Source: Deltaproteobacteria bacterium (GTDB lineage: Bacteria; Desulfobacterota; Syntrophia; Syntrophales; UBA2210). Taken from it: 7,285 bases of DNA. The notes beneath the pieces were generated by a model. The model had not been told where the DNA came from. It saw only the letters and a program-made list of their open reading frames with translations, and did no database searches. The first letter of the stretch is position 1. Every line of letters begins with the position of its first letter. The stretch is from the NCBI GenBank assembly GCA_019314085.1, contig JAFCZZ010000177.1, positions 1-7,285 of the forward strand, written 5' to 3'. Positions 1 through 4,274 of this stretch are shown here, in pieces. The position numbers and the translations under genes are program-made.

Positions 1-75
1 GCTACACGAGTTCCCGTGTAACACGGCGAGGATCCGGCGCTTTGCTTTACCTCCGGGATGCGCCGACCCCACGTC
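1..75. other. Window edge, no gene assigned; small inverted repeat
   Basis: No convincing coding sequence is seen here. A 6-bp inverted repeat, TACACG (3-8) and CGTGTA (15-20), could form a small hairpin with a 6-base loop. Read on the minus strand it lies downstream of the minus-strand gene cluster, so it might belong to a 3' region, but there is no T-rich archaeal terminator next to it. A strong minus-strand SD-like string (complement of 47-54) has no start codon at a usable distance inside the window. Confidence 0.2.
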
Positions 76-609
76 TCACCGCGCGGCGGAAGGCCGAGTG
101 GGTTCCACGGTGCTTTCCCCGCAGGTACTCACCACCGTATTATCCCTTGCCGGACACTTCCTGCGCAATGAGCTTGAGAATCTTCCCCGTCGGTGCAGGG
201 AAGAGAAAGGCCTGACTCCGACCACGCGCTTTCCCGGAGGCTTCGAACGGTCTATGAATTTTACCGTGCTTCCGCGGGGGTCCAGGCGTTCGCCCCGCCA
301 GCAGCCGTAGCAAAGCACGTGGTAGTGCTTACGCGTGCTCGAGATCCACCCGGCCAGCCCTGCGTACTCCCGGCGGTGGTAGTAGATGCGGTCGGAGTAG
401 TACGCGGCAGGGGGGATGATGATTTTGCCGCACTCGTGGCACCTCCGCAGCCTCCGCCTCCCCTTGGCGATCTTGCACGTCACAATTTCCTCCGTGCGCC
501 AGCGCCCGCGCTCGAACCGTCCGAAGACCAGCCGCTTCGGGTGCTGCGCCCCGCTCCGTCGGGGAAGATGCTCCCCTACACCACGCCCAACTTCGGCATC
601 CACCGCCAT
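76..609 (-). CDS. Zinc-ribbon small protein, unknown function
   Basis: The protein is 177 residues if it starts at the ATG at 609, which has a GGGGAG SD six bases upstream. Upstream ATG 633 is in frame. GTG 483 is also possible, with a near-ideal GGAGG five bases before it (135 residues). The visible feature is a zinc-binding site: CHEC (C57, C60) and, forty residues later, H94/H96 and CYGC (C100, C103). Basic stretches surround it, which fits DNA, RNA or protein binding. No family is recognised. The last 45 or so residues are rich in Ser and Arg and look out of frame. Another minus-strand frame ending at 140 reads more like protein there, so the true C-terminus may differ. The gene is probably co-transcribed with the two minus-strand frames upstream of it. 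I am fairly confident of the zinc core, less so of the ends. Confidence 0.5.
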   Translation of the reverse strand: MAVDAEVGRGVGEHLPRRSGAQHPKRLVFGRFERGRWRTEEIVTCKIAKGRRRLRRCHECGKIIIPPAAYYSDRIYYHRREYAGLAGWISSTRKHYHVLCYGCWRGERLDPRGSTVKFIDRSKPPGKRVVGVRPFSSLHRRGRFSSSLRRKCPARDNTVVSTCGESTVEPTRPSAAR

Positions 610-686
610 TTTCCACTCCCCAGGTTCCCCCATATGAGGGGGATGAGCGCGCGCAGCCGCTGCCAGGAGTCGGAGGCCGCGATCAC
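576..686 (-). CDS. Possible 36-residue protein
   Basis: This small minus-strand frame starts at a GTG (686) that overlaps the TGA of the upstream minus-strand gene, a GTGA arrangement typical of translational coupling. The peptide is rich in Trp, Leu and Ile with a basic, tryptophan-containing second half, and reads like natural protein. It overlaps the start of the zinc-ribbon gene by 34 bases or more. No family is recognised. It could be a genuine small gene or a remnant. Support is the coupling and the composition only. Confidence 0.25.
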   Translation of the reverse strand: MIAASDSWQRLRALIPLIWGNLGSGKWRWMPKLGVV

Positions 687-928
687 ACGGTCTGCTGGTC
701 CCGGCGGACTATCAGGAGGCGGTTGCAGGGGGGCCGGCACTGAACCAACCCCCAGCGCTTTGCCAGCCCCAACCCCCGCATCCGCTGTGGCCCGAAGGGT
801 CTGGACCCCCACCGCGCAGCCCAAGTCTCGACCCCCGCATCGAGCATCCGCGCCCGCTCGCTGCGGCCGTCGACGACTTCGGGTTTGGCCTCATGGTGCC
901 AGGGCGGGGGGACGTTCCAGGGCCTCAT
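683..928 (-). CDS. Hypothetical 81-residue protein
   Basis: First gene of the minus-strand cluster, starting at ATG 928. It is arginine-rich, with several Trp and two Cys near the C-terminus (CRPPC). A TATA-like TTATAC (complement of 965-970) lies about 39 bases upstream, giving a short leader, so the intergenic region to the right may be divergently transcribed. No domain is recognised and the sequence is GC-rich enough that several frames are open here. The case rests on the promoter-like element, the ATG and the stop/start coupling with the next frame. Confidence 0.35.
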   Translation of the reverse strand: MRPWNVPPPWHHEAKPEVVDGRSERARMLDAGVETWAARWGSRPFGPQRMRGLGLAKRWGLVQCRPPCNRLLIVRRDQQTV

Positions 929-1038
929 GGGAACCCCACCGAAGCGCTTAAAAGGGAGCCATCAGTATAACTAACAGAAGCCGGTGGGCGCGGATGCAGG
1001 ACATTTGGAAAGCCCGTTGAGGAATTCGCGCTCATCGG

Positions 1039-1062
1039 TTCGCCCCTCCTACTTAGGGCGAA
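1039..1062. repeat. Inverted repeat next to TATA box, possible operator
   Basis: TTCGCCC (1039-1045) and GGGCGAA (1056-1062) form a perfect 7-bp inverted repeat with a 10-base spacer. Its right arm ends four bases before the TATA box, where the transcription factor B recognition element (BRE) should lie. Binding here would be expected to interfere with, or help, TBP/TFB loading. It may be a second operator for one of the two regulators encoded just downstream. No binding data can be seen from sequence. Confidence 0.35.
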
Positions 1063-1066
1063 GGGT

Positions 1067-1073
1067 TTATAAG
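1067..1073 (+). promoter_or_regulatory. TATA box for the AbrB-type gene
   Basis: TTTATAA preceded by purine-rich CGAAGGG, which can serve as the BRE. The expected start of transcription, about 25 bases on, is near 1093-1098. That leaves only a few untranslated bases before ATG 1102, so the mRNA is probably nearly leaderless. This agrees with the absence of an SD before that ATG. Confidence 0.7.
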
Positions 1074-1080
1074 GTTAATT

Positions 1081-1098
1081 GTCTTATCTAGATAAGAC
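1081..1098. promoter_or_regulatory. Perfect 18-bp palindrome, probable operator
   Basis: GTCTTATCTAGATAAGAC is its own reverse complement over all 18 bases. It lies between the TATA box and the start codon and covers the predicted transcription start. This is the classic place for a repressor operator. The gene immediately downstream encodes an AbrB-fold DNA-binding protein, a family that binds as dimers or tetramers, so autorepression is the simplest reading. The ribbon-helix-helix protein at 1434 is the alternative ligand. Confidence 0.6.
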
Positions 1099-1101
1099 TA
1101 A

Positions 1102-1368
1102 ATGCCGGTTCTGGAGCGCAGGAAACTGTCAAAAGTGGGCAAGGATTCGTTCATGATGAGGCTGCCGAGGGACTGGGCCAGGTTTTTCGAGCTGAGGGGT
1201 GGGGAGGAACTGGACACGGTAGCCGACATGCCCGTTGTGGTTTTTCCCCCGCAGATTGAGTCAAAGGCCCAGCGCATCGAGGCTTTGAAAAAGATAATTA
1301 CCCTTATCGAGGCCACACCGGAAAAGCCGTTTCCGCCGGTCAAGCGGGGAAAGAGGAGATATCGATAG
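1102..1368 (+). CDS. SpoVT/AbrB-type DNA-binding regulator
   Basis: An 88-residue protein. Residues 6-50 match the swapped-hairpin AbrB pattern: a KLSKVGKDSF strand, a LPRDWARFF helix start, a second LRGGEELDTV strand and a final VVVFPP strand. The family forms interlocked dimers and acts as transcription regulators, as antitoxins, or as the N-terminal DNA-binding part of archaeal PhoU-like proteins. No toxin gene is adjacent, so a regulator is more likely than an antitoxin. The remainder (about 51-88) is a predicted helix followed by a very basic tail that could add DNA contacts. ATG 1102 is chosen because the TATA box and palindrome are correctly spaced for it. It is probably autoregulated through the 1081-1098 palindrome. 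Confidence 0.75.
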   Translation: MPVLERRKLSKVGKDSFMMRLPRDWARFFELRGGEELDTVADMPVVVFPPQIESKAQRIEALKKIITLIEATPEKPFPPVKRGKRRYR

Positions 1369-1395
1369 GTGCCCGCCCGACTCCGACCACAATCC

Positions 1396-1402
1396 TTATA
1401 TA
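1396..1402 (+). promoter_or_regulatory. TATA box for the ribbon-helix-helix gene
   Basis: TTATATA preceded by CAATCC, in the 65-base gap after the AbrB-type gene. Transcription should start near 1423-1428, leaving roughly ten untranslated bases before ATG 1434. The second regulator and the genes coupled to it are therefore probably a separate transcription unit. Confidence 0.65.
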
Positions 1403-1433
1403 CTCCGCCAGACCAAAGAAGGATGGTAAAAGG

Positions 1434-1592
1434 ATGGCAAAGCCGAAGTCACGCAAGCACGAGCTGCGGGTGTGGCTCGACGAGCACGAGGTCCAGCAGC
1501 TGGACGCGATGATCCGGCAAAAGAAGTTCTCGAGCTACTCCGACGCGGTTCGCCACCTGGTGCGCGTGGCCCTCAGGGGGGAGAGCGCGTGA
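1434..1592 (+). CDS. Ribbon-helix-helix (CopG/Arc-type) regulator
   Basis: A 52-residue basic protein with the full ribbon-helix-helix plan. Strand HELRVWL (residues 9-15) would enter the DNA major groove as a dimer ribbon. Helix 1 is EHEVQQLDAMIRQK (17-30), followed by the turn FSSYSDAV with the conserved Ser-x-Ser/Asp-Ala-Val pattern, and helix 2 runs 37-48. Length and pattern are typical of single-domain viral and plasmid repressors. ATG 1434 fits the TATA box at 1396; an ATG at 1423 is in another frame. Its TGA overlaps the GTG of the next gene (GTGA), so the two are translationally coupled. A likely role is control of its own or the neighbouring promoter. Confidence 0.8.
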   Translation: MAKPKSRKHELRVWLDEHEVQQLDAMIRQKKFSSYSDAVRHLVRVALRGESA

Positions 1593-1954
1593 GGATCAAG
1601 TGGCTGGCGGGCGACCGCGCGGGCAAAGAGGAGGACCTCCCCCCCGAGGAGGCCACCGAGGCCGTCCGCAAGGGGCTGGCGATCCGCACCGTCCCCGAGG
1701 CCGAGCCCCTGGGCGGGCCGGAGCCTTCCCGGCAGGGCGCATTCGAGCCCATGATAAAAGTACGCATCAGGCAGCCCATCACCCGCTGGAAGGGGTACTC
1801 GAACCTCGCGCCCGGCCAGGAGCTCTGGGTGCCGGCCGGGGACGCCGAGCGCCTCGTGCGCAACCAGCTCGCCGAGAGTCTCGGGGAGAACCCAGTTTTT
1901 CGCCTCCCCCGCCCTCCCCCGCCGAACCGGATCCCCGGCTGGTCAGCTTCCTGA
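1589..1954 (+). CDS. Small protein with two similar units; may be the N-terminus of the annealing protein
   Basis: The start is GTG 1589, overlapping the previous stop, giving 121 residues. Two segments share a plan. Residues 2-33 have a short basic strand, a charged stretch, then EEATEAVRKGLAI. Residues 56-96 have RIRQPI, then LAPGQELWVPAGDAERLVRNQLAE. Each resembles the small strand-loop-helix modules with a 'lower the pH-like LP..DA..LV..G.AE' ending found in many viral accessory proteins; this is a resemblance only. From residue 104 the protein becomes proline-rich and looks out of frame. A shift of -1 at the T run 1896-1900 would instead lead through a proline linker into the annealing protein. 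So this may be a separate small protein with a poor tail, or the first part of a larger one. Confidence 0.5.
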   Translation: MRIKWLAGDRAGKEEDLPPEEATEAVRKGLAIRTVPEAEPLGGPEPSRQGAFEPMIKVRIRQPITRWKGYSNLAPGQELWVPAGDAERLVRNQLAESLGENPVFRLPRPPPPNRIPGWSAS

Positions 1955-2880
1955 ACACGAGGGGGTTCAGGCGCCTCGCCGACCGCCCGGCCTGGACGAA
2001 GCACGACAAGGTCGGGGGCAGGATCGTCCGCCTCGTCGTCGACTTCAAGGCGAACCCCGGGGGGAACCGCTACGGGTACGTGCTCAACGAGGAGACGGGC
2101 GAGTGGGAGGAGTCCAGGGAGCTGAGGGACGCGGCGGAGGACCTCCTGGCCTTCAAGCGATTCCGCGACGAGCTGGAGCGCGGCGGGCGGGAGCGCCTGA
2201 CCGTGAAACCCGTCCCGAAGCCGGGCGGGGCGCCGGCCGGGGGGCAGGCCCTCACGGTCGAGGAGGGGCAGGAGCTGATCCTGATGGTCGAGCAGCGCGA
2301 CGAGCAGCAGATAATGCAGGAGATCCTCGGGGACGTCCTGCGCCAGTACGTGTACAGGTTCGAGGTTGGGGGGCGCGTGGTCACCAACGTGAGCTACGCG
2401 GGGATAAAGGAGGCCGCCCGCCGGCGGGGGAACGTCCACGTCACCAAGGTCGAGGTGGAGGAGACGAAGGACGGGCAGGCCGTCATCGGAAAGGCGGAGG
2501 TGTACGACCTCCAGAATAATTTTAAGACCTGGGGCGTCGCCGTCCAGCGCAAGCGGATGAGGCTGCGCGACGGGCGGGAGGTGGAGGACGACTTCTGCGT
2601 CCAGAAGGCCGTGTCCAAGGCGATCCGCAACGGCCTCCGCGCGTGCGTCCCCGAGAAGCTGATCGCCGAAAGAGTTACTTCAAGCACTTTCAGAGATAAT
2701 GAAGGGAATGATAAGAGAAGGAGTTCAAAGGATAGACATCAAACAGAACGGCAATTCGATAAATATACGTCAAGTGGATCGGCCATCGGAGACAGTCGTT
2801 CGTTTAAACATGTTCGAAAGAGGCGAAAGGCCGTTAAGCGATACAGGATGGGATGCGACCCTTCAAGTAACATATCGTAG
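1900..2880 (+). CDS. Rad52/Sak-like single-strand annealing protein, irregular ends
   Basis: The coding core runs from about 1930 to 2670. It has an N-terminal part (LVSFLNTRGF onward), a Gly/Ala/Pro-rich hinge near 2220-2250, then a conserved-looking domain. That domain holds a helix (EEGQELILMVEQRDEQQ), strands around YVYRFEVGG and VVTNVSYAGIKEAARRRGN, then WGVAVQ and AVSKAIRNGLR..VPEKLI. The 'G(I/V)KE..R..GN', 'WGVA' and 'KA.SKA.RN.LR..IPEKLI' pattern is what I associate with phage and archaeal Rad52-like annealing proteins, which coat single-stranded DNA and pair complementary strands during viral recombination. That is family recall, not a search. No ATG, GTG or TTG lies in this frame between 1601 and 2079, so 1900 only marks where the reading frame becomes protein-like. 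After about 2668 the frame is Ser/Lys/Arg-rich and probably not the native tail. Confidence 0.5.
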   Translation, partial: SPPPPSPAEPDPRLVSFLNTRGFRRLADRPAWTKHDKVGGRIVRLVVDFKANPGGNRYGYVLNEETGEWEESRELRDAAEDLLAFKRFRDELERGGRERLTVKPVPKPGGAPAGGQALTVEEGQELILMVEQRDEQQIMQEILGDVLRQYVYRFEVGGRVVTNVSYAGIKEAARRRGNVHVTKVEVEETKDGQAVIGKAEVYDLQNNFKTWGVAVQRKRMRLRDGREVEDDFCVQKAVSKAIRNGLRACVPEKLIAERVTSSTFRDNEGNDKRRSSKDRHQTERQFDKYTSSGSAIGDSRSFKHVRKRRKAVKRYRMGCDPSSNIS

Positions 2881-2905
2881 GGAGAAGATGAAAGTTTACG
2901 TTTAG
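2663..2905 (+). CDS. C-terminal continuation of the annealing protein, or separate 68-residue protein
   Basis: A second frame, open from 2663, reads as convincing protein: an amphipathic helix (PKELLQALSEIMKGMIREGV), then DIKQNG, strands around INIRQV and TVVRLNMF, and a final QVTYRREKMKVYV. An ATG at 2699 would give 68 residues. But the helix begins well before it, exactly where the annealing protein's frame ends in sensible sequence. Removing one A from GAAAG (2668-2672) would join EKLIAE to ELLQALSEI without a break. The DNA here is clearly more AT-rich than the upstream gene, so the join could also be a recombination scar. No family is recognised. Confidence 0.45.
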   Translation, partial: SPKELLQALSEIMKGMIREGVQRIDIKQNGNSINIRQVDRPSETVVRLNMFERGERPLSDTGWDATLQVTYRREKMKVYV

Positions 2906-2917
2906 AAGGTGAACAAC

Positions 2918-3139
2918 GTGGGTGAGTACTGCCACTACTGCGGCAGAAGACTGCCCAACAAAGAGAGATGGATACTCAGGAGGGTCTACCCGCCTAGGGA
3001 GGAGGAGTGGCATCAGTTCTGCAACCCCAAGTGTCTTGTTATGTACTTCTTAGTAAAGCGGGGTAGGTTGGTGTTAGACTGCAAATCTTCTTTCAGGAGG
3101 AAGGGTAAGCTAGTACTAGACTTTGAGTGGAAGGGGTAG
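2918..3139 (+). CDS. Treble-clef-like zinc-finger small protein
   Basis: A 73-residue protein. GTG 2918 is preferred over GTG 2909 because an AGAAGGTGA SD (2904-2912) sits five bases upstream of 2918 and would overlap the other start. Zinc ligands are clear: CHYC (C5, C8) and CNPKC (C35, C39), a CxxC-x26-CxxxC spacing. The WHQFCNPKC segment resembles the second knuckle of FCS/MYM-type fingers. Next come a hydrophobic strand (LVMYFLV) and two similar basic segments, RGRLVLDCKS and KGKLVLDFEW, a small internal repeat. It is likely a nucleic-acid- or protein-binding accessory factor; no specific function can be named. Confidence 0.65.
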   Translation: MGEYCHYCGRRLPNKERWILRRVYPPREEEWHQFCNPKCLVMYFLVKRGRLVLDCKSSFRRKGKLVLDFEWKG

Positions 3140-3140
3140 A

Positions 3141-3200
3141 GTGTTCGAGGAGGAAGAGGCTGTCAGGAGGCTCGGCAGGGAGGAGGGAGATAGTGGCTGA
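3141..3200 (+). CDS. Possible 19-residue coupled peptide
   Basis: GTG 3141 lies one base after the previous stop codon, with AAGGGG just upstream. Its stop at 3198-3200 falls inside the first codons of the next gene. The peptide is mostly Glu and Arg (FEEEEAVRRLGREEG). It may simply carry ribosomes to the membrane-protein start at 3193 rather than make a functional product. Support is position only. Confidence 0.2.
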   Translation: MFEEEEAVRRLGREEGDSG

Positions 3201-3417
3201 CCTCGTAAACATAGCGAATGCAATTTTGATTCTCGGCACCATGTACTTCGGCTATACCTACGGGTTCAATGTTGGACACTTCCTCCTGATAATCTTCAGC
3301 CTGCTTATGTGGAGCTATCCCGGCTTTGAAGAGGAGAAAAAGCAGCTTTTGGATGCTAAAATCCGCCTGTACAACGCGAAGGCAGACCACTATGAAAGGA
3401 AACAAAGGAGGGGGTGA
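3193..3417 (+). CDS. Small membrane protein, two helices plus cytoplasmic helix
   Basis: A 74-residue protein starting at GTG 3193 with AGGAGGGA five bases upstream. An earlier in-frame GTG at 3127 would add a very basic, unlikely N-terminus. Two hydrophobic segments are obvious, about residues 5-24 and 27-42, joined by a tight turn (FNVG). A charged helix with coiled-coil character follows (EEEKKQLLDAKIRLYNAK), and the tail is basic. By the positive-inside rule both ends would be cytoplasmic. It could be a virion membrane protein, a holin-like or an exclusion protein; nothing in the sequence decides between these. The gene ends inside the G-rich initiation cassette of the next gene. Confidence 0.6.
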   Translation: MADLVNIANAILILGTMYFGYTYGFNVGHFLLIIFSLLMWSYPGFEEEKKQLLDAKIRLYNAKADHYERKQRRG

Positions 3418-3421
3418 GGAG

Positions 3422-3580
3422 TTGAGAAGCGAGGATGGAACCGTGGAGACGGAGAACAAGGATCGATGGGGGGACACCACGGCGGAGTTCTTGGAATACA
3501 CAGAAAAGATAGGGGAGCCGGTCCGATGGGGGGACACCAGCACGGCAGGGGCCCCTCGGATTTGGAAGGCGAGCGGGTGA
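3422..3580 (+). CDS. Hypothetical 52-residue protein with internal repeat
   Basis: Starts at TTG 3422, which follows a very strong SD (GGAGGGGGTGAGGAG, 3407-3421), four bases after the previous stop. The protein is acidic in its first half and contains two copies of R-W-G-D-T (within DRWGDTTA and VRWGDTST) exactly 20 residues apart. They are encoded by an identical 16-base repeat at 3464-3479 and 3524-3539. No Cys, no membrane segment and no family is recognised. The 20-residue spacing suggests a tandem duplication of a short unit. The SD and dense packing support expression. Confidence 0.45.
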   Translation: MRSEDGTVETENKDRWGDTTAEFLEYTEKIGEPVRWGDTSTAGAPRIWKASG

Positions 3581-3586
3581 GGTGGT

Positions 3587-3724
3587 ATGCCCAAGGGGGA
3601 CAAGGTGGTCTGCCCCAGGTGCGGGGCGGTTGTGGGCGACCTCGGTAGGCACCTCAGACGCAACCGGTGCCGGCACCAGCACGTTCGGAAGTACCTGAAG
3701 AGGAAGAGGGGGGTGAGAGGTTGA
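3587..3724 (+). CDS. C2H2/C2HC zinc-finger mini-protein
   Basis: A 45-residue protein from ATG 3587, with GGTGA (3576-3580) six bases upstream. It is a single finger plus a basic tail: CPRC (C9, C12), H22 in LGRHLRR, and C28 or H30/H32 as the fourth ligand. The rest is Arg/Lys (VRKYLKRKRGVRG). Single-finger proteins of this length are common in archaeal viruses and bind DNA or RNA. Its TGA overlaps the TTG of the next gene (TTGA), implying coupled translation. It is too short for standard length-based gene calling, but finger and SD agree. Confidence 0.6.
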   Translation: MPKGDKVVCPRCGAVVGDLGRHLRRNRCRHQHVRKYLKRKRGVRG

Positions 3725-3972
3725 GCAAAAAACAGCCCAAATGGCAGAAGGAATGGGAAGAACTCAAGACCTATGCGATAGACACTCCGCAGTTAGACCG
3801 GCAAAAAATTCACGAGAAGCCCAGGCACGCAATAATGACGATCCCGAAAACGTGTGACTTGTGCGGGAAGAGAAAGCCGGAGTTCTGCGTGGTCGATTTT
3901 GAGCTACAGGCGAGGGGCGAAGTCTACGAAAAGTGGTTCTGCAAGCGATGTATCGACGGGTGGGTGGGTTGA
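3721..3972 (+). CDS. Zinc-ribbon small protein
   Basis: An 83-residue protein from TTG 3721, whose start overlaps the upstream stop and follows GAGGGGGGTGAGAGG. The N-terminal half (residues 1-40) is a charged helix rich in Trp, Lys and Glu. The C-terminal half is a zinc site: CDLC (C45, C48) and CKRC (C74, C77), with C56 spare. The 'TCDLCGKRK....VVDFEL...WFCKRCIDGW' layout resembles generic zinc ribbons and rubredoxin-like knuckles used for binding rather than catalysis. It is part of the run of cysteine-pair proteins at 2918-4172; its partner is unknown. Confidence 0.6.
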   Translation: MSKKQPKWQKEWEELKTYAIDTPQLDRQKIHEKPRHAIMTIPKTCDLCGKRKPEFCVVDFELQARGEVYEKWFCKRCIDGWVG

Positions 3973-4172
3973 AGATTAAGAAGGTGTACGTGTGCAGGTT
4001 CTGCGGAGCCGAGTTCGACAGCCTGAGCGAGTGCGCCCGGCACATCGGGGAGTCCTCGGCCGTGGGCATGGTGTGGCCGGACGACATCGAGGTGAAGGTA
4101 AAGAAGGTAAAGGCGAGGAGGCGGTCGAGAAAGGAGGGGGTGGGAGGTTGCGAGAGAAACTTCCTTATTTGA
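3969..4172 (+). CDS. Degenerate C2H2-type finger protein
   Basis: A 67-residue protein starting at TTG 3969, overlapping the previous TGA (TTGA). It has CRFC (C9, C12) then F16, L19 and H25, as in a C2H2 finger. The expected second His is missing: RHIGESSAV gives only one, so C22 or a partner molecule would have to complete the site. The rest is a short strand (DIEVKVKKVKA) and a basic tail. A further in-frame start upstream (3933) would lie inside the preceding gene. It is likely a DNA- or RNA-binding accessory protein. The tail crosses another copy of the G-rich initiation cassette at 4130-4150. Confidence 0.5.
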   Translation: MKIKKVYVCRFCGAEFDSLSECARHIGESSAVGMVWPDDIEVKVKKVKARRRSRKEGVGGCERNFLI

Positions 4173-4177
4173 CGTGA
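4148..4177 (+). other. Nine-codon frame after a strong initiation cassette
   Basis: AAAGGAGGGGGTGGGAGG precedes TTG 4148 as it does the real genes at 3422 and 3721, but the frame stops after nine codons (MREKLPYLT if initiated). It may be the beginning of a gene whose body has been lost, or a leader peptide. No downstream frame continues it. Confidence 0.3.
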
Positions 4178-4220
4178 CCGAGTTCACATGACAGCTTACC
4201 TCCCGAGGGGGTGCAGGTAG

Positions 4221-4274
4221 GTGCTTCCGGTCAACCAGATCGTCCACGGAAACGCCTTGGGGGTGAAGCCGTGA
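4221..4274 (+). pseudogene. 17-codon remnant resembling the start of an N6A/N4C DNA methyltransferase
   Basis: GTG 4221 opens a frame reading MLPVNQIVHGNALGVKP, ending at the TGA that overlaps the cytosine methylase start (GTGA). Beta-type adenine-N6 and cytosine-N4 methyltransferases very often begin with an N-Q-I-(I/V)-H-G-(D/N)-(A/C)-L segment just before their catalytic DPPY motif. Nothing of the rest is present. The simplest reading is that one methylase gene was replaced by another by recombination within the first 15 or so codons. It may still act as a coupling leader. Seventeen residues cannot prove homology. Confidence 0.35.

Larger units (their letters stand above)
929..1101. promoter_or_regulatory. 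Divergent control region
   Basis: This is the gap between the minus-strand cluster and the AbrB-type regulator. It contains, left to right, AT-rich elements usable by the minus strand (CTTAAAAG at 947-954 and GTATAA at 965-970), an unremarkable stretch to about 1038, a 7-bp inverted repeat (1039-1062), a TATA box (1067-1073) and an 18-bp palindrome (1081-1098). No coding sequence is seen. The arrangement resembles a phage-style regulatory hub in which one repressor could control both directions. Confidence 0.55.

Noticed and set aside
193..951. Long plus-strand open frame (252 codons) opposite the minus-strand cluster
   Set aside because: Composition is Pro/Ala/Arg-rich, as expected for the complement of GC-rich coding DNA, with no domain. 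The minus strand carries a recognisable zinc ribbon across the same bases.
214..1390. GACTCCGACCAC occurring at 214-225 and 1379-1390
   Set aside because: A 12-base match is expected about once by chance in a GC-rich sequence of this size.
1573..2439. Long minus-strand open frame opposite the annealing gene
   Set aside because: Pro/Leu/Arg-rich shadow of GC-rich codons. The plus strand has the Rad52-like pattern and coupled genes.
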